Made by a program: the position numbers and the translations under genes
Source of the DNA: an uncultured Lachnospiraceae bacterium
GTDB taxonomy: Bacteria; Bacillota; Clostridia; Lachnospirales; Lachnospiraceae
Assembly (NCBI GenBank): GCA_947624815.1
Contig: CANQME010000008.1
Location: forward strand, 1 to 47,518
Direction: 5' to 3'
Length of the DNA stretch: 47,518 bases
Part shown: piece by piece, positions 1 to 8,865 of the stretch
Layout of the letters: each line of letters begins with the position of its first letter
Position numbering within the stretch: the first letter of the stretch is position 1
The notes under the pieces: generated by a model
Database searches by the model: none
What the model was told of the DNA's origin: nothing
What the model saw: only the letters and a program-made list of their open reading frames with translations

Positions 1-27
1 CTACATCATGATGCCCAGGAGGACGAG

Positions 28-945
28 ATGATTCAGAAACTGATCGAGAAGATTCAGAAGACCAAAGCACCGATCTGCGTGGGACTGGATCCCATGCTCA
101 GCTACATTCCGGAACACATTACAAAGAAAGCCTATGCTGAACTCGGCGAGACCCTGGAGGGCGCGGCCGAGGCCATCTGGCAGTTTAATAAAGAAATCGT
201 GGACAATGTCTGGGATCTGATCCCGGCGGTGAAGCCGCAGATCGCCATGTACGAGCAGTTCGGGATACCGGGGCTCGTGGTATATAAGAAAACCGTGGAT
301 TACTGCCGCGGCAAAGGATTGATCGTCATCGGCGACGCCAAGCGCGGCGATATCGGTTCTACATCCGCGGCCTACGCGACGGCCCATCTGGGTCATGTGA
401 AGGTGGGTTCGGCGGTTCTGGCCGGGTTCGATACGGATTTCGTGACCGTGAACCCGTACCTGGGCACCGACGGCGTGAAGCCGTTTGTGGATGTGTGCTC
501 GGCCGAGGACAAGGGGATCTTCGTGCTTGTGAAGACCTCCAATCCGTCCAGCGGCGAGTTCCAGGACAGGCTGATCGACGGCCGGTCCCTGTATGAGCTG
601 GTAGCCGATAAGGTGGTGGAATGGGGCGGCGCTTCCATGGATGGAACCTACAGCAACGTCGGAGCGGTGGTCGGGGCCACCTATCCGGAGATGAGTAAGA
701 TCCTGCGCAGGCAGATGCCAAACACCTACTTCCTGGTGCCGGGATACGGCGCCCAGGGCGGAACGGCCCAGGATCTGAAATACTGCTTCAATGAGGACGG
801 TCTCGGCGCCATCGTGAATTCCTCCCGCGGCATCATCGCGGCCTATAAGAAGGCGCCGTATGACAAATTCGGCGAGGAGCATTTCGGCGAGGCTTCCCGG
901 CAGGCGGTGATTGATATGGTTGCGGATATCGGGAGCGTGCTGTAA
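28..945 (+). CDS. pyrF: Orotidine 5'-phosphate decarboxylase
   Basis: Decarboxylates OMP to UMP, the last step of de novo pyrimidine synthesis, in the cytoplasm. The 305-residue protein begins with the family pattern APICVGLDPML and carries the catalytic lysine/aspartate segment GDAKRGDIGSTSAAYA near residues 103-118; a phosphate-binding segment VPGYGAQGG lies in the C-terminal half. Its length fits the longer (type 2) PyrF subgroup rather than the roughly 230-residue type. The start is set by AGGAGG at 17-22, five bases before ATG 28. It is first of four consecutive pyr genes. A reading frame from outside the window ends with TGA at 29-31, overlapping this start, so the operon probably extends leftward; that gene cannot be identified from nine codons. 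Confidence 0.96.
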   Translation: MIQKLIEKIQKTKAPICVGLDPMLSYIPEHITKKAYAELGETLEGAAEAIWQFNKEIVDNVWDLIPAVKPQIAMYEQFGIPGLVVYKKTVDYCRGKGLIVIGDAKRGDIGSTSAAYATAHLGHVKVGSAVLAGFDTDFVTVNPYLGTDGVKPFVDVCSAEDKGIFVLVKTSNPSSGEFQDRLIDGRSLYELVADKVVEWGGASMDGTYSNVGAVVGATYPEMSKILRRQMPNTYFLVPGYGAQGGTAQDLKYCFNEDGLGAIVNSSRGIIAAYKKAPYDKFGEEHFGEASRQAVIDMVADIGSVL

Positions 946-1095
946 AGCGCAGCGCAGATCCTGCTTTTCCGTAGTGTTCTGCAAAATGAAGCATATTTGT
1001 ACCGAAAAAAGTGATCGCTGTAAGCGCAGTTCCGAATAAACAACATTCTGAAAAAGTGAAGAATTGCATTTCGTGTGAATGAAACAGGAGTAACA

Positions 1096-1929
1096 ATGTC
1101 TAAGATAAAAATGACTGCGAACGTCTTAAAACAGGAGAGGATTGGCTCCGATATCTACAGCCTGTGGATCCGGGCTGAGGAAATCGCGGCCCAGGCCCGC
1201 GCGGGGCAGTTTCTGTCGGTCTATACGAAGGACGCGTCAAGGCTTCTTCCGCGGCCCATCAGCATCTGTGAGATCGACCGGGAAGCGGGCGCGCTGCGCC
1301 TGGTCTACCGGATCGTGGGCGGTGGAACGAAGGAGTTTGCCGGATATGCGGCCGGCGATACGGTCACGGTGCTTGGTCCGCTGGGCAACGGATTCCCGGA
1401 GATCGCGGCAGGCCGGCACGCGTTTCTGATCGGCGGCGGTATCGGGATTCCGCCGATGCTGGAGCTGGCGAAGGAGCTGAGCTGCGAGAAGACGGCGGTC
1501 CTGGGCTATCGGGACGCGCAGCTTTTTCTGAAAGAGGAATTTGAATCTTACGCGAAAGTAGCCGTCGCTACCGAGGATGGCAGCGTCGGTACGAAGGGAA
1601 ATGTACTGGATGCGATTCGGGAGCAGGGACTGATTGCAGATACGACTGGGCACCGGAAATTGCCGGCTGGAGATGCCGTGAAGCAGAAGCCTGCTTCCCC
1701 CGTCATCCTGGCCTGCGGTCCCACGCCCATGCTGCGGGCGCTGAAGGCCTTTGCGGCAGAGCAGGGGATCGAATGCTGGCTGTCCCTGGAAGAGCGGATG
1801 GCCTGCGGCGTCGGCGCTTGCCTGGCCTGCGTCTGTAAGACCGGTCAGGTGGACGCCCATTCCAACGTACACAACAGGCGGATCTGCAAGGACGGACCGG
1901 TGTTTGAGGCCGGGGAGGTGGAGCTGTGA
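1096..1929 (+). CDS. pyrK: Dihydroorotate dehydrogenase B, electron transfer subunit
   Basis: Iron-sulfur flavoprotein that passes electrons from dihydroorotate dehydrogenase (PyrD type B) to NAD. An FAD-binding barrel fills the N-terminal third (RPISICEI, RIVGGGTKEF), followed by a nucleotide-binding segment (FLIGGGIGIPPMLELAKEL). The C-terminal cysteine cluster CGVGACLACVC plus a later RRIC is the expected 2Fe-2S ligand set. CAGGAG at 1085-1090 favours ATG 1096 over the upstream in-frame GTG 1075, giving 277 residues. The stop overlaps the pyrD start (GTGA at 1926-1929), so the two subunits are translationally coupled. The stretch around residues 180-200 looks slightly extended compared with typical PyrK, a minor oddity. 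Confidence 0.94.
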   Translation: MSKIKMTANVLKQERIGSDIYSLWIRAEEIAAQARAGQFLSVYTKDASRLLPRPISICEIDREAGALRLVYRIVGGGTKEFAGYAAGDTVTVLGPLGNGFPEIAAGRHAFLIGGGIGIPPMLELAKELSCEKTAVLGYRDAQLFLKEEFESYAKVAVATEDGSVGTKGNVLDAIREQGLIADTTGHRKLPAGDAVKQKPASPVILACGPTPMLRALKAFAAEQGIECWLSLEERMACGVGACLACVCKTGQVDAHSNVHNRRICKDGPVFEAGEVEL

Positions 1930-2831
1930 CCGATACGAGAGTGACCATCGCCGGCGTGGAACTGAAAAATCCGGTCATGACGGCGTCCGGGACCTTCGGT
2001 TCCGGGGAAGAATATTCGGAATTTGTGGACTTAAACCGGTTGGGCGCCGTGGTAACCAAGGGCGTCGCCAACGTCCCCTGGCCCGGCAATCCCACGCCCC
2101 GCGTTGCCGAGGTATACGGCGGGATGCTGAACGCCATCGGCCTGCAGAATCCGGGCATCGATGTATTTGAGCGGCGCGATATTCCATTTTTAAAGAAATA
2201 CGATACGAAGATCGTAGTCAATGTCTGCGGACGCACCGCGGAAGACTATATCGACGTGGTGGAACGTCTGGGCGATCAGCCGGTGGATCTTTTGGAGATC
2301 AACATTTCCTGTCCCAATGTGAAGGAAGGCGGCATCGCCTTCGGCCAGGATCCAAAGGCGGTGGAGAGCATCACCCGGCAGGTGAAGGATCACGCAAAGC
2401 AGCCGATCATCATGAAGCTGAGTCCCAACGTGACCGATATTACGGTCATGGCGAAGGCGGCGGAGGCCGGCGGCGCGGACGCGATCTCACTGATCAACAC
2501 GCTGACCGGCATGAAGATCGACATCCATAAGAGAACGTTCGCGCTGGCCAATAAGACCGGCGGCATGTCCGGTCCGGCGATCAAGCCGATCGCGGTACGC
2601 ATGGTCTATCAGACGGCCAACGCGGTGAAACTTCCTATTATCGGTATGGGCGGGATCGCGACGGCGGAGGACGCCATCGAATTCCTGCTGGCGGGAGCTA
2701 CGGCGGTGTCCGTAGGAACCGCGAATTTCTTCAATCCTTACGCAACGGTGGAGATCGTGGAAGGAATTGAAAAGTATATGGAAAAATATGGGATCGCCGA
2801 TGTGAAAGAACTGATCGGCGCGGTCAGGTGA
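1926..2831 (+). CDS. pyrD: Dihydroorotate dehydrogenase B, catalytic subunit
   Basis: FMN enzyme oxidising dihydroorotate to orotate; with PyrK it forms the NAD-linked type 1B heterotetramer. The 301-residue chain shows the family start (KNPVMTASGTFGSGEEYSE), the catalytic-cysteine loop NISCPNVKEGG, substrate contacts in SLINTLTGMKID, and the C-terminal FMN-phosphate site IIGMGGIATAEDA. The GTG start at 1926 overlaps the pyrK stop; an SD-like GGGGAGGTGGAG lies just upstream. No membrane anchor is present, as expected of class 1 enzymes. The 92-base gap to pyrE contains no recognisable promoter or terminator, consistent with one transcript. Confidence 0.96.
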   Translation: MTDTRVTIAGVELKNPVMTASGTFGSGEEYSEFVDLNRLGAVVTKGVANVPWPGNPTPRVAEVYGGMLNAIGLQNPGIDVFERRDIPFLKKYDTKIVVNVCGRTAEDYIDVVERLGDQPVDLLEINISCPNVKEGGIAFGQDPKAVESITRQVKDHAKQPIIMKLSPNVTDITVMAKAAEAGGADAISLINTLTGMKIDIHKRTFALANKTGGMSGPAIKPIAVRMVYQTANAVKLPIIGMGGIATAEDAIEFLLAGATAVSVGTANFFNPYATVEIVEGIEKYMEKYGIADVKELIGAVR

Positions 2832-2923
2832 CGCGTAAAGACAGACGGAACGACGGAAACGATTGACGGCAGAAATGATAAAAACAGTGCTGCAGTGTAA
2901 AATGGAAAAGGAGATTTGTGGTA

Positions 2924-3598
2924 ATGGAAAAGTACAAACAGGAGTTTATAGAGTTCATGGTGGAGAGCAATGTACTCAAATTCGGTGATTTTACCCTGAA
3001 AAGTGGGAGAAAATCTCCATTTTTCATGAACGCCGGAGCCTATGTGACCGGCTCCCAGCTGATGCGTCTGGGCCGTTACTACGCGGAGGCGATCCACGAG
3101 CATTACGGAGATGATTTCGACGTGCTCTTCGGGCCGGCCTATAAAGGCATTCCGCTGAGCGTGGCGACCGTGATCGCCTACCATGAGCTGTACGGGAAGG
3201 AGATCCGCTACTGCTCCAACCGCAAGGAAGTGAAGGATCACGGCGATACCGGCATCCTTCTGGGCAGCAAGCTGCAGGACGGCGACCGCGTGGTCATCAT
3301 CGAGGACGTGACCACCTCCGGCAAGTCCATCGAGGAGACGTTCCCGATCCTGAAGGCGCAGGGCAATGTAAAAATCATAGGTCTGATGGTGTCCTTAAAC
3401 CGGATGGAGCGGGGCAAGGGAGACAAAAGCGCCCTGGAGGAGATCAAGGAGCTTTACGGCATCGAGGCCAATGCGATCGTGACCATGGCGGATGTGGTGG
3501 AGCATCTGTATAACCGGGAGTGCCGGGGACGGATCGTGATCGACGATGCGATCAAGACAGCGATCGACGCGTATTATCAGCAGTACGGGGCGAAGTAA
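2924..3598 (+). CDS. pyrE: Orotate phosphoribosyltransferase
   Basis: Transfers phosphoribose from PRPP to orotate, giving OMP for PyrF. Type I phosphoribosyltransferase fold: substrate hood FTLKSGRKSPFFMNAG near residues 22-37, a flexible catalytic loop NRKEVKDHGDTG, and the PRPP-binding motif VVIIEDVTTSGKS. Length 224 residues is normal. AAAAGGAG at 2906-2913 is followed by GTG 2918 (4-base spacing) and ATG 2924 (10-base spacing); I chose ATG 2924, the alternative adds only two residues. It closes the pyr cluster. Confidence 0.95.
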   Translation: MEKYKQEFIEFMVESNVLKFGDFTLKSGRKSPFFMNAGAYVTGSQLMRLGRYYAEAIHEHYGDDFDVLFGPAYKGIPLSVATVIAYHELYGKEIRYCSNRKEVKDHGDTGILLGSKLQDGDRVVIIEDVTTSGKSIEETFPILKAQGNVKIIGLMVSLNRMERGKGDKSALEEIKELYGIEANAIVTMADVVEHLYNRECRGRIVIDDAIKTAIDAYYQQYGAK

Positions 3599-3721
3599 AG
3601 CCGGCGCAGCAGGGTAAGCAGCAGGGCGAGCCGTCGGGGAAGCCGCAGGAACCGTAATCTGCGGAGAACGAAAGCGAATGGTGAAACCGGCGGATATGCG
3701 CGCAAACAGGAGGGAGATATC

Positions 3722-3871
3722 ATGGAAAAGGTATATCGGACAATGAGAAATACCGGAGCGGCAAATATCGCGGTCGGCATCATCATGATCGTGGCGGGAC
3801 TGGGCGCGGGGATCGTGGCGATCGTCAGCGGGGCAGTCCTTCTGAAAAGGAAATCAGAGCTGACGTTCTGA
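3722..3871 (+). CDS. Small single-span membrane protein, 49 residues
   Basis: A short frame with a very strong ribosome site (AGGAGGGA, 3708-3715; ATG 3722). The peptide has a charged N-terminus (MEKVYRTMRN), one Ala/Gly/Ile/Val-rich hydrophobic stretch from about residue 15 to 41 (IAVGIIMIVAGLGAGIVAIV) and a basic tail (LKRKSE). I see the SD, an intact frame and a plausible transmembrane helix; no family is recognised. Similar very small one-helix proteins are common in Clostridia. It sits between pyrE and a VanZ-like gene. Confidence 0.7.
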   Translation: MEKVYRTMRNTGAANIAVGIIMIVAGLGAGIVAIVSGAVLLKRKSELTF

Positions 3872-3940
3872 TGACGTCCGCACACGGGAGCGCGGGGGCG
3901 TTCCCTTTGTGTGCCGCAACGGTTAGACTGGAGCATCTAT

Positions 3941-4420
3941 ATGTTTTTAAAATATACGAAAAACCAGAGGCGCGTCCTTGTGGTATTTTTGCTGTACCTG
4001 GCCGTGCTGTTCTATCTGGTGCTTTTTTCCGAGACGTACAGGCGGGGAGGAAGTCTCGGAGACGGTTACGCCTATAATCTGGAGCCGTTTAAGGAGATAC
4101 GACGGTTCTGCGGCAGCATCGAACAGCTGGGATTTCGGGTGGTATTCGTCAATCTGGCAGGGAATATCCTGGCGTTTATTCCCTTTGCCTTTTTGCTTCC
4201 TGTCGTCAGCGAGAAGACGGGAGGATTCTTTCAGACGGTGTTTCTCACCTTCTTTTTAAGCCTGTGCATCGAATGCGCGCAGCTTGTCACGAAGGTGGGA
4301 AGCTTTGACGTGGACGATCTGATCCTGAATACGGCGGGAGGGCTGATCGGCTACCTGCTGCACAAGTTCGCCCTGTGGATCTGGATGAGGAGGAAGTCTG
4401 GTGCCGGAACAGAAGAATAG
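3941..4420 (+). CDS. VanZ-like family membrane protein
   Basis: VanZ-domain protein of 159 residues. Hydrophobic segments lie at about residues 11-30, 66-88, 97-115 and 130-148. The family signature is clear: NLAGNILAFIPFAF (71-84), E111 and Q114 in the third helix, and the terminal FDVDDLILNTAGGLIGY (122-138). VanZ of vancomycin-resistance clusters gives low-level teicoplanin resistance by an unclear mechanism; chromosomal relatives such as this one have no assigned role, and no van genes are nearby. GGAG at 3930-3933 supports ATG 3941 over the in-frame GTG 3911. The next gene starts inside its 3' end. Confidence 0.88.
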   Translation: MFLKYTKNQRRVLVVFLLYLAVLFYLVLFSETYRRGGSLGDGYAYNLEPFKEIRRFCGSIEQLGFRVVFVNLAGNILAFIPFAFLLPVVSEKTGGFFQTVFLTFFLSLCIECAQLVTKVGSFDVDDLILNTAGGLIGYLLHKFALWIWMRRKSGAGTEE

Positions 4421-4841
4421 AAGGTACAGGCCGCAAAGCCGCGCCATGTCCAAAAAGGAACGGGAGGCGCTTAAGGCCAGGCAGGAACGGAAGGAACGGA
4501 ATATCAGGGAGCAGAGGGAGGCTGCCGCCGGGAGAGTATCCTATGTGCGCAAGCCTGTTTCCGCGCGCAGCATCGTCGGCATGGTCCTGACGCTGATCGC
4601 GTACGCGTTCGGCGCGTACTGCCTCTATCTGGCGTACGATACCTACGGGCAGGTGCCGTTTTCGGCAGGCGGGTCAGCGCTCTGCAGCATGATCTGCGCT
4701 CTGGCGGCCCTGGCGTACCATACCGGCGCGATGCGGGAGCATGAGAGCAACCGTATTCTTGCGAAGATCGGACTTGTTCTTACGGCGGTTCTTCTCCTGG
4801 CGTGGGCGGCTGTCGTTATGATCGGAATGAAGGGGGAATAA
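4401..4841 (+). CDS. Small polytopic membrane protein of unknown function
   Basis: 146 residues starting at GTG 4401, which overlaps the VanZ-like gene by 20 bases and has AGGAGG at 4388-4393, seven bases upstream. A strongly basic, charged N-terminal tail (about residues 1-50, rich in Lys/Arg/Glu) precedes three predicted membrane helices: about 56-78 (MVLTLIAYAFGAYCLYLAY), 88-106 and 122-143. A positive tail before the first helix suggests a cytoplasmic N-terminus. I recognise no family with certainty; it resembles the DUF6142-type small membrane proteins of Lachnospiraceae, which is only a guess. It ends three bases before the aminopeptidase start, so it is cotranscribed. Confidence 0.78.
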   Translation: MPEQKNRRYRPQSRAMSKKEREALKARQERKERNIREQREAAAGRVSYVRKPVSARSIVGMVLTLIAYAFGAYCLYLAYDTYGQVPFSAGGSALCSMICALAALAYHTGAMREHESNRILAKIGLVLTAVLLLAWAAVVMIGMKGE

Positions 4842-4844
4842 AGG

Positions 4845-6914
4845 ATGGATTATCGTGAATTCTGGCAGGAGGAAAATGAATCTGTGCGGGAGCGGTATGA
4901 GCTTTCCGTCGAGCGGCTCAGCCTGATCCGGACGGAGGAGACGGTACCGGAGCCGTTTCGCGCGTATTTCCGGGCGGCGGCGGAATTTATGACGGACGCC
5001 GCGCTGGTGTATGAGATGAACGACACCGGGACGTTTCGGGAGCAGCCGGTTGAGCGCCTTCAGCAGATCAATGAGGCGCTTTACCGTGACATTCTGCCGG
5101 AAAACTATGATGCCAGCTACGCGAATCCGGCCTTTGCGGCCGCGCGGCTGGGCGAGGACTACGGAAAGCTGCTTTGCTGCCTTCTGTCGGAGATCCGCGG
5201 CCAGATCGTATTTGCCCACGAGTGCCGGCTTACGGAGCTGACCATTTTAAATGAGCTGTTCATCGAGATCTACAATATGTTCGAGGAAGAGGAGCTTCCC
5301 GCGCCGGAGCGGATCCGGGAGACCATCTACTGGTTTATCAGCGATTACACGGATCTGACGGCGGAGTACCGGCTTCGGGAGCAGGTGGATCCTGCGATCT
5401 CATTTGCAAAGGATATCGTGACGGAATCGGATCTGTCGGACCTTCGGTATCTCTATTTCTACGGAGAGTATGTGTCGGAGGAGGAGCAAAAGATCGCGCG
5501 CTTTATGAACAGCCTGCCGCAGGAGACCATCGACTGTATGGCGGACACCTACACGGAAGGCTACCGGAAGGGCTTTACGGTCATGAACGTGGATCTGTCG
5601 AAGAAGAAAAGCGTTGCGGTGGTCTATGAGCTGGGCTATGAGCGGATGGTGAGGAAGGCTATCGGGAATTTCACGGCCATGGGTCTGGAGGTGATCCTCT
5701 GCCGCGGCGGCGTCTGGTCCATGGACCGGATGGGCGGCCGCAGGGCAGGCTATCGCGGGGCGTCCCCCAACCGGCAGTATGAGTATGACCACCGGTTCGA
5801 CTGTGCGGTCTATTACCAGAAGGCGTATACGGACCGCAGGCAGGCGGTGTTGGGCACGGTCTACGAGACCTATCAGAAGCAGTGCGCGGATTACGCGGGA
5901 CCGGCGGTCATCGAGACCTTCGGAGAAGCCGGTTTTGAGCCGGTGAATAAGCCGGAAGCGTGGGTGCTTTCGGAGAAGCAGGAGAAGCTGAAGGTTGCGG
6001 CGGCGGGAGCGGCGGCCCAGCTGCGGGAGAAGTATATCCCCAGCGACGAGACCAGCTTTACGATCATCGCCTTTCCGAAGCCGTCCATCGGCGCGGATTT
6101 CGAGGAAATATTCGCGGAGACCATCCGCATCAATACGCTGGATTATGAGCGGTACAAGAGGATCCAGCAGAATATCATCGACCGACTGGACAGGGCTGAG
6201 CACGTGATCGTCACCGGCGCCGGAAGCAATCATACCCATATGAAGGTGATGCTGCACCGGCTTTCCGATCCGTCGGCGCAGACGAATTTCGAGAACTGCG
6301 TGGCGGATGTGAATATTCCGCTTGGAGAGGTATTTACTTCTCCGGTGCTGAAGGGAACCGAGGGCGTTTTAGAGGTCAGCAGCGTCTATATCGGCGAGTT
6401 CCAGTTTAAGAACCTGCATATGGAATTTACAGACGGGAAGATCACGGATTACAGCTGCGCCAATTTCGACGACCCGGCGGAGAACCGAAAGCTTTTAAGA
6501 CAGATGATCCTGCAGAATCACGACACGCTCCCCATCGGGGAGTTCGCCATCGGCACCAACACGGCGGCGTACGCCATGGCGCAGAGGTATGGGATCATCG
6601 ACCGTCTGCCGATCCTGATCGTGGAGAAGATGGGGCCGCATTTTGCCGTGGGCGACACCTGCTACAGCCGTGCGGAGGATTCGCCCATGTATAATCCCGA
6701 CGGCAAGGAAGTGATCGCCCGTGAGAACGAATGCTCGCAGCTCCGCCATACGGAGCCGGAGAAGGCGTATTTTAATTGTCATACGGATATCACGATCCCC
6801 TATCCGGAGATCGGCGAGATCTACGGCGTGACGGCGGCGGGAGAGAAGCTGCCGATCATCTCCGGCGGGCGGTTCGTCGTGCCGGGGACGGAGTTTTTGA
6901 ACGAGGAGCTATAA
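4845..6914 (+). CDS. M29-type metallo-aminopeptidase with long N-terminal extension
   Basis: Predicted cytoplasmic aminopeptidase, 689 residues. The C-terminal half carries the M29 metal/catalytic pattern in order: E495 in GEVFTSP, E566 in PIGEFAIGTN, H599 and Y607 in GPHFAVGDTCYS, H646 and D648 in CHTDITIPYPE; these correspond in type and approximate spacing to the dinuclear-metal ligands and catalytic residues known for AmpS/AmpT/PepS. Typical M29 enzymes have about 400 residues, so some 270 N-terminal residues are extra; this part is acidic and helical-looking with no recognised motif. No signal peptide. Likely cotranscribed with the two preceding membrane-protein genes; a strong terminator follows. 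Confidence 0.88.
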   Translation: MDYREFWQEENESVRERYELSVERLSLIRTEETVPEPFRAYFRAAAEFMTDAALVYEMNDTGTFREQPVERLQQINEALYRDILPENYDASYANPAFAAARLGEDYGKLLCCLLSEIRGQIVFAHECRLTELTILNELFIEIYNMFEEEELPAPERIRETIYWFISDYTDLTAEYRLREQVDPAISFAKDIVTESDLSDLRYLYFYGEYVSEEEQKIARFMNSLPQETIDCMADTYTEGYRKGFTVMNVDLSKKKSVAVVYELGYERMVRKAIGNFTAMGLEVILCRGGVWSMDRMGGRRAGYRGASPNRQYEYDHRFDCAVYYQKAYTDRRQAVLGTVYETYQKQCADYAGPAVIETFGEAGFEPVNKPEAWVLSEKQEKLKVAAAGAAAQLREKYIPSDETSFTIIAFPKPSIGADFEEIFAETIRINTLDYERYKRIQQNIIDRLDRAEHVIVTGAGSNHTHMKVMLHRLSDPSAQTNFENCVADVNIPLGEVFTSPVLKGTEGVLEVSSVYIGEFQFKNLHMEFTDGKITDYSCANFDDPAENRKLLRQMILQNHDTLPIGEFAIGTNTAAYAMAQRYGIIDRLPILIVEKMGPHFAVGDTCYSRAEDSPMYNPDGKEVIARENECSQLRHTEPEKAYFNCHTDITIPYPEIGEIYGVTAAGEKLPIISGGRFVVPGTEFLNEEL

Positions 6915-6958
6915 CAGGGCAGGCGTCGGCACCGGCGCCCTTCCTGCACGGAAATACA

Positions 6959-7014
6959 AGGGCTGCTGCGAAATATATCGGAAGCGAAATGTTTTGCAGC
7001 AGCCCTGATTTTTT
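6959..7014 (+). terminator. Intrinsic terminator after the aminopeptidase gene
   Basis: Perfect 11-bp stem, AGGGCTGCTGC (6959-6969) with its complement at 6996-7006, closed by a 26-base loop and followed by TTTTTT at 7009-7014. It separates the plus-strand operon from the convergent minus-strand gene, whose stop codon lies in the T-run. Confidence 0.85.
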
Positions 7015-8776
7015 AGCAGTATGATTCATACTTCGCGATCTCACGGTTCACCCGCTCCCTGAGACGCAGGAGGTATTCGGCGTCATGGGGATACCGTGTA
7101 AATGTGAGAGGTTCTTCAAGTCCTTCTTCCATGAGAGAGATCACATGCTCCCGGCTGGTCAGCCGCTCCAGAAGGCACAGCGCCCGCAGGTCGCAGAGAG
7201 CTTCGTAGAAGACCGCCATATGAAGGGATTCCAACGGCTCTCCGTCCGGTCCGGGATAGACCAGGAAGGAGTCGCCGGACGGGAAGGCGCCGTCTGCGTC
7301 CGTGACGGTAAACGGGTCGATGTGCTGTCTGGAAAGACGCGAGTTATAGAAGTTAAAGCCCCACTGCAGGAAGCCGGCCGCCTGATACTTGTAAAGCTGC
7401 AGGCCGATGATCCGGTTCCGGGCGGAGGGAAGGCCGAAGAAGCGGTTGGACACCTGATAGTTCTGCGCGCAGCAATAATAGACCCACAGCTTCGACGGAC
7501 GCTCTCCTGTGAGAAACGGTTCCAGTGCGCTGGTGGCGATGATGGGCGTCCGGCAGATCCCGTCGGTAAAATAGCGGTAGTGGCTCATGGCGTCCATGAC
7601 TGGAAAGCCGTCCAGAAGACGGGCCACCTGCGCTTTGGCTGCCCGGTACTGGGGCAGGCACGCTTCGTTCGGCTCATCAGAGATATGGAAAACGGTGCGT
7701 TCATGAATCCCCAGCCGTCGCAGCTCCTCTGTCAGGGCGGGCAGAAAGGCGTTCAGAAACTGGCGGTATTCCCCGCCGAGGGCATCCTGTTCCCAACCGA
7801 AGCGTTTTTTCAGGACGCCGTCTTCCGTGACCATGATCTTCGGACAGTGGGCGGCGCCCCATTGGGTATATAGATGCGCCATCTCAAAATATTCAATGCC
7901 GCAGTCCTGGCACATGGCGACCCAGCGTTCCAGCTTGGAAAAATCAAAGGAGTAGGTTCCGTCCTTATGTTCGATATCGACCAGCTGGATCGTGGTCCGC
8001 TCGCCGCCGACTTCGGTGTCCAGCGGAGGCGTGAAGACCGGCGTCAGGATCATATTAAGACCGCGCCGCACGCCGAGACGGATCTGGCGGCGCATATATT
8101 CCCAGTGGGTCTCGGAGAAGACCGGGATATGATAATAATCCGCGATGCAGTCGCCGTGGAACCATTCGGTGACGGTCAGCTGCTGTTTCGGGAGCGGCGC
8201 GCCTATGACGGTGATCTGTGTATGGAGAGTGACCGTTTCCTCTTCTCTGCCAATGACGGCCGCGGATTCCGGCAGCTGCCCGTGCTCTTTCGCGGCGCTG
8301 ACGGTGATCGTGACCGGAAATGTGCCTGCCTGGGTATTCGCGTCTGTTTCGATCATGATCCAGAACGCTGTCCACACGCCGCAGGGAAGAGAGCATTTCC
8401 CGTCTATAAGTGGCGACAGAAGATCCGGGTACAGACCCGGCTGATCGGAAATGAAATTCCCGTCCCGTGTGTCGTTCACCGGGAGAGTCGACAGCATCAG
8501 ATCTACGCGACGCAGGGTGATCTGTGCGGCGATGGGAGATTCCAGTTCGATCTGTACGGAAAGACAGGTGTTTCCTGCTTCCCGGTCACTTTCGGCGTTT
8601 TGAAACGGAGCGCGGGGGGAGATGGGCGAAGCGTCTTTTTTAGCCTCCGGTCTCAGCGCCAGCTGGAAGGAGAAGGTGTCATTTTGCAGCATGGTGAAGG
8701 GAACCCGGCTGGCGGCGGGCGTCTGGTCCGGGAAGATTTTCTCAAGGCTTGATGCAAGTATGGACTGAATGGTCAT
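7013..8776 (-). CDS. GH123/DUF4091-like glycoside hydrolase family protein
   Basis: 587-residue protein without signal peptide or membrane segment. The N-terminal third (about 1-190) looks like a beta-sandwich; the rest fits the catalytic barrel formerly called DUF4091 (WFHGDCIADYY, MAHLYTQWGAAHCP, WVYYCCAQNYQVSNR, LQLYKYQAAGFLQWGFNFYN). HISDEPNE contains an adjacent Asp-Glu pair (D367/E368), the arrangement used for substrate-assisted catalysis in characterised GH123 beta-N-acetylgalactosaminidases. Activity on host or microbial glycans is therefore an inference. The start is ATG at 8776 (GGAGG six bases away) rather than the adjacent ATG at 8779. It stands alone between convergent and codirectional transcription units. 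Confidence 0.8.
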   Translation of the reverse strand: MTIQSILASSLEKIFPDQTPAASRVPFTMLQNDTFSFQLALRPEAKKDASPISPRAPFQNAESDREAGNTCLSVQIELESPIAAQITLRRVDLMLSTLPVNDTRDGNFISDQPGLYPDLLSPLIDGKCSLPCGVWTAFWIMIETDANTQAGTFPVTITVSAAKEHGQLPESAAVIGREEETVTLHTQITVIGAPLPKQQLTVTEWFHGDCIADYYHIPVFSETHWEYMRRQIRLGVRRGLNMILTPVFTPPLDTEVGGERTTIQLVDIEHKDGTYSFDFSKLERWVAMCQDCGIEYFEMAHLYTQWGAAHCPKIMVTEDGVLKKRFGWEQDALGGEYRQFLNAFLPALTEELRRLGIHERTVFHISDEPNEACLPQYRAAKAQVARLLDGFPVMDAMSHYRYFTDGICRTPIIATSALEPFLTGERPSKLWVYYCCAQNYQVSNRFFGLPSARNRIIGLQLYKYQAAGFLQWGFNFYNSRLSRQHIDPFTVTDADGAFPSGDSFLVYPGPDGEPLESLHMAVFYEALCDLRALCLLERLTSREHVISLMEEGLEEPLTFTRYPHDAEYLLRLRERVNREIAKYESYC

Positions 8777-8820
8777 CATATTCCTCCATGATTCACAGGC
8801 CGCGTACGGCGGCAGACAGC

Positions 8821-8850
8821 AAAAAACTCCGGAATCCCTTCCGGAGTTTC
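8821..8850 (-). terminator. Intrinsic terminator of rpmB
   Basis: On the minus strand an 11-bp stem (8839-8849 with 8824-8834) closed by a 4-base loop is followed by a run of T (complement of the A-run at 8821-8826). It lies just 3' of rpmB and upstream of the glycosidase gene. Confidence 0.9.
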
Positions 8851-8865
8851 ATGATCCTTATTCGA

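Noticed and set aside
3911-4420. A glycopeptide-resistance cluster suggested by the VanZ-like protein
   Set aside because: No vanA, vanH, vanX or vanY-type ligase genes are present; VanZ-like proteins are common chromosomal genes.
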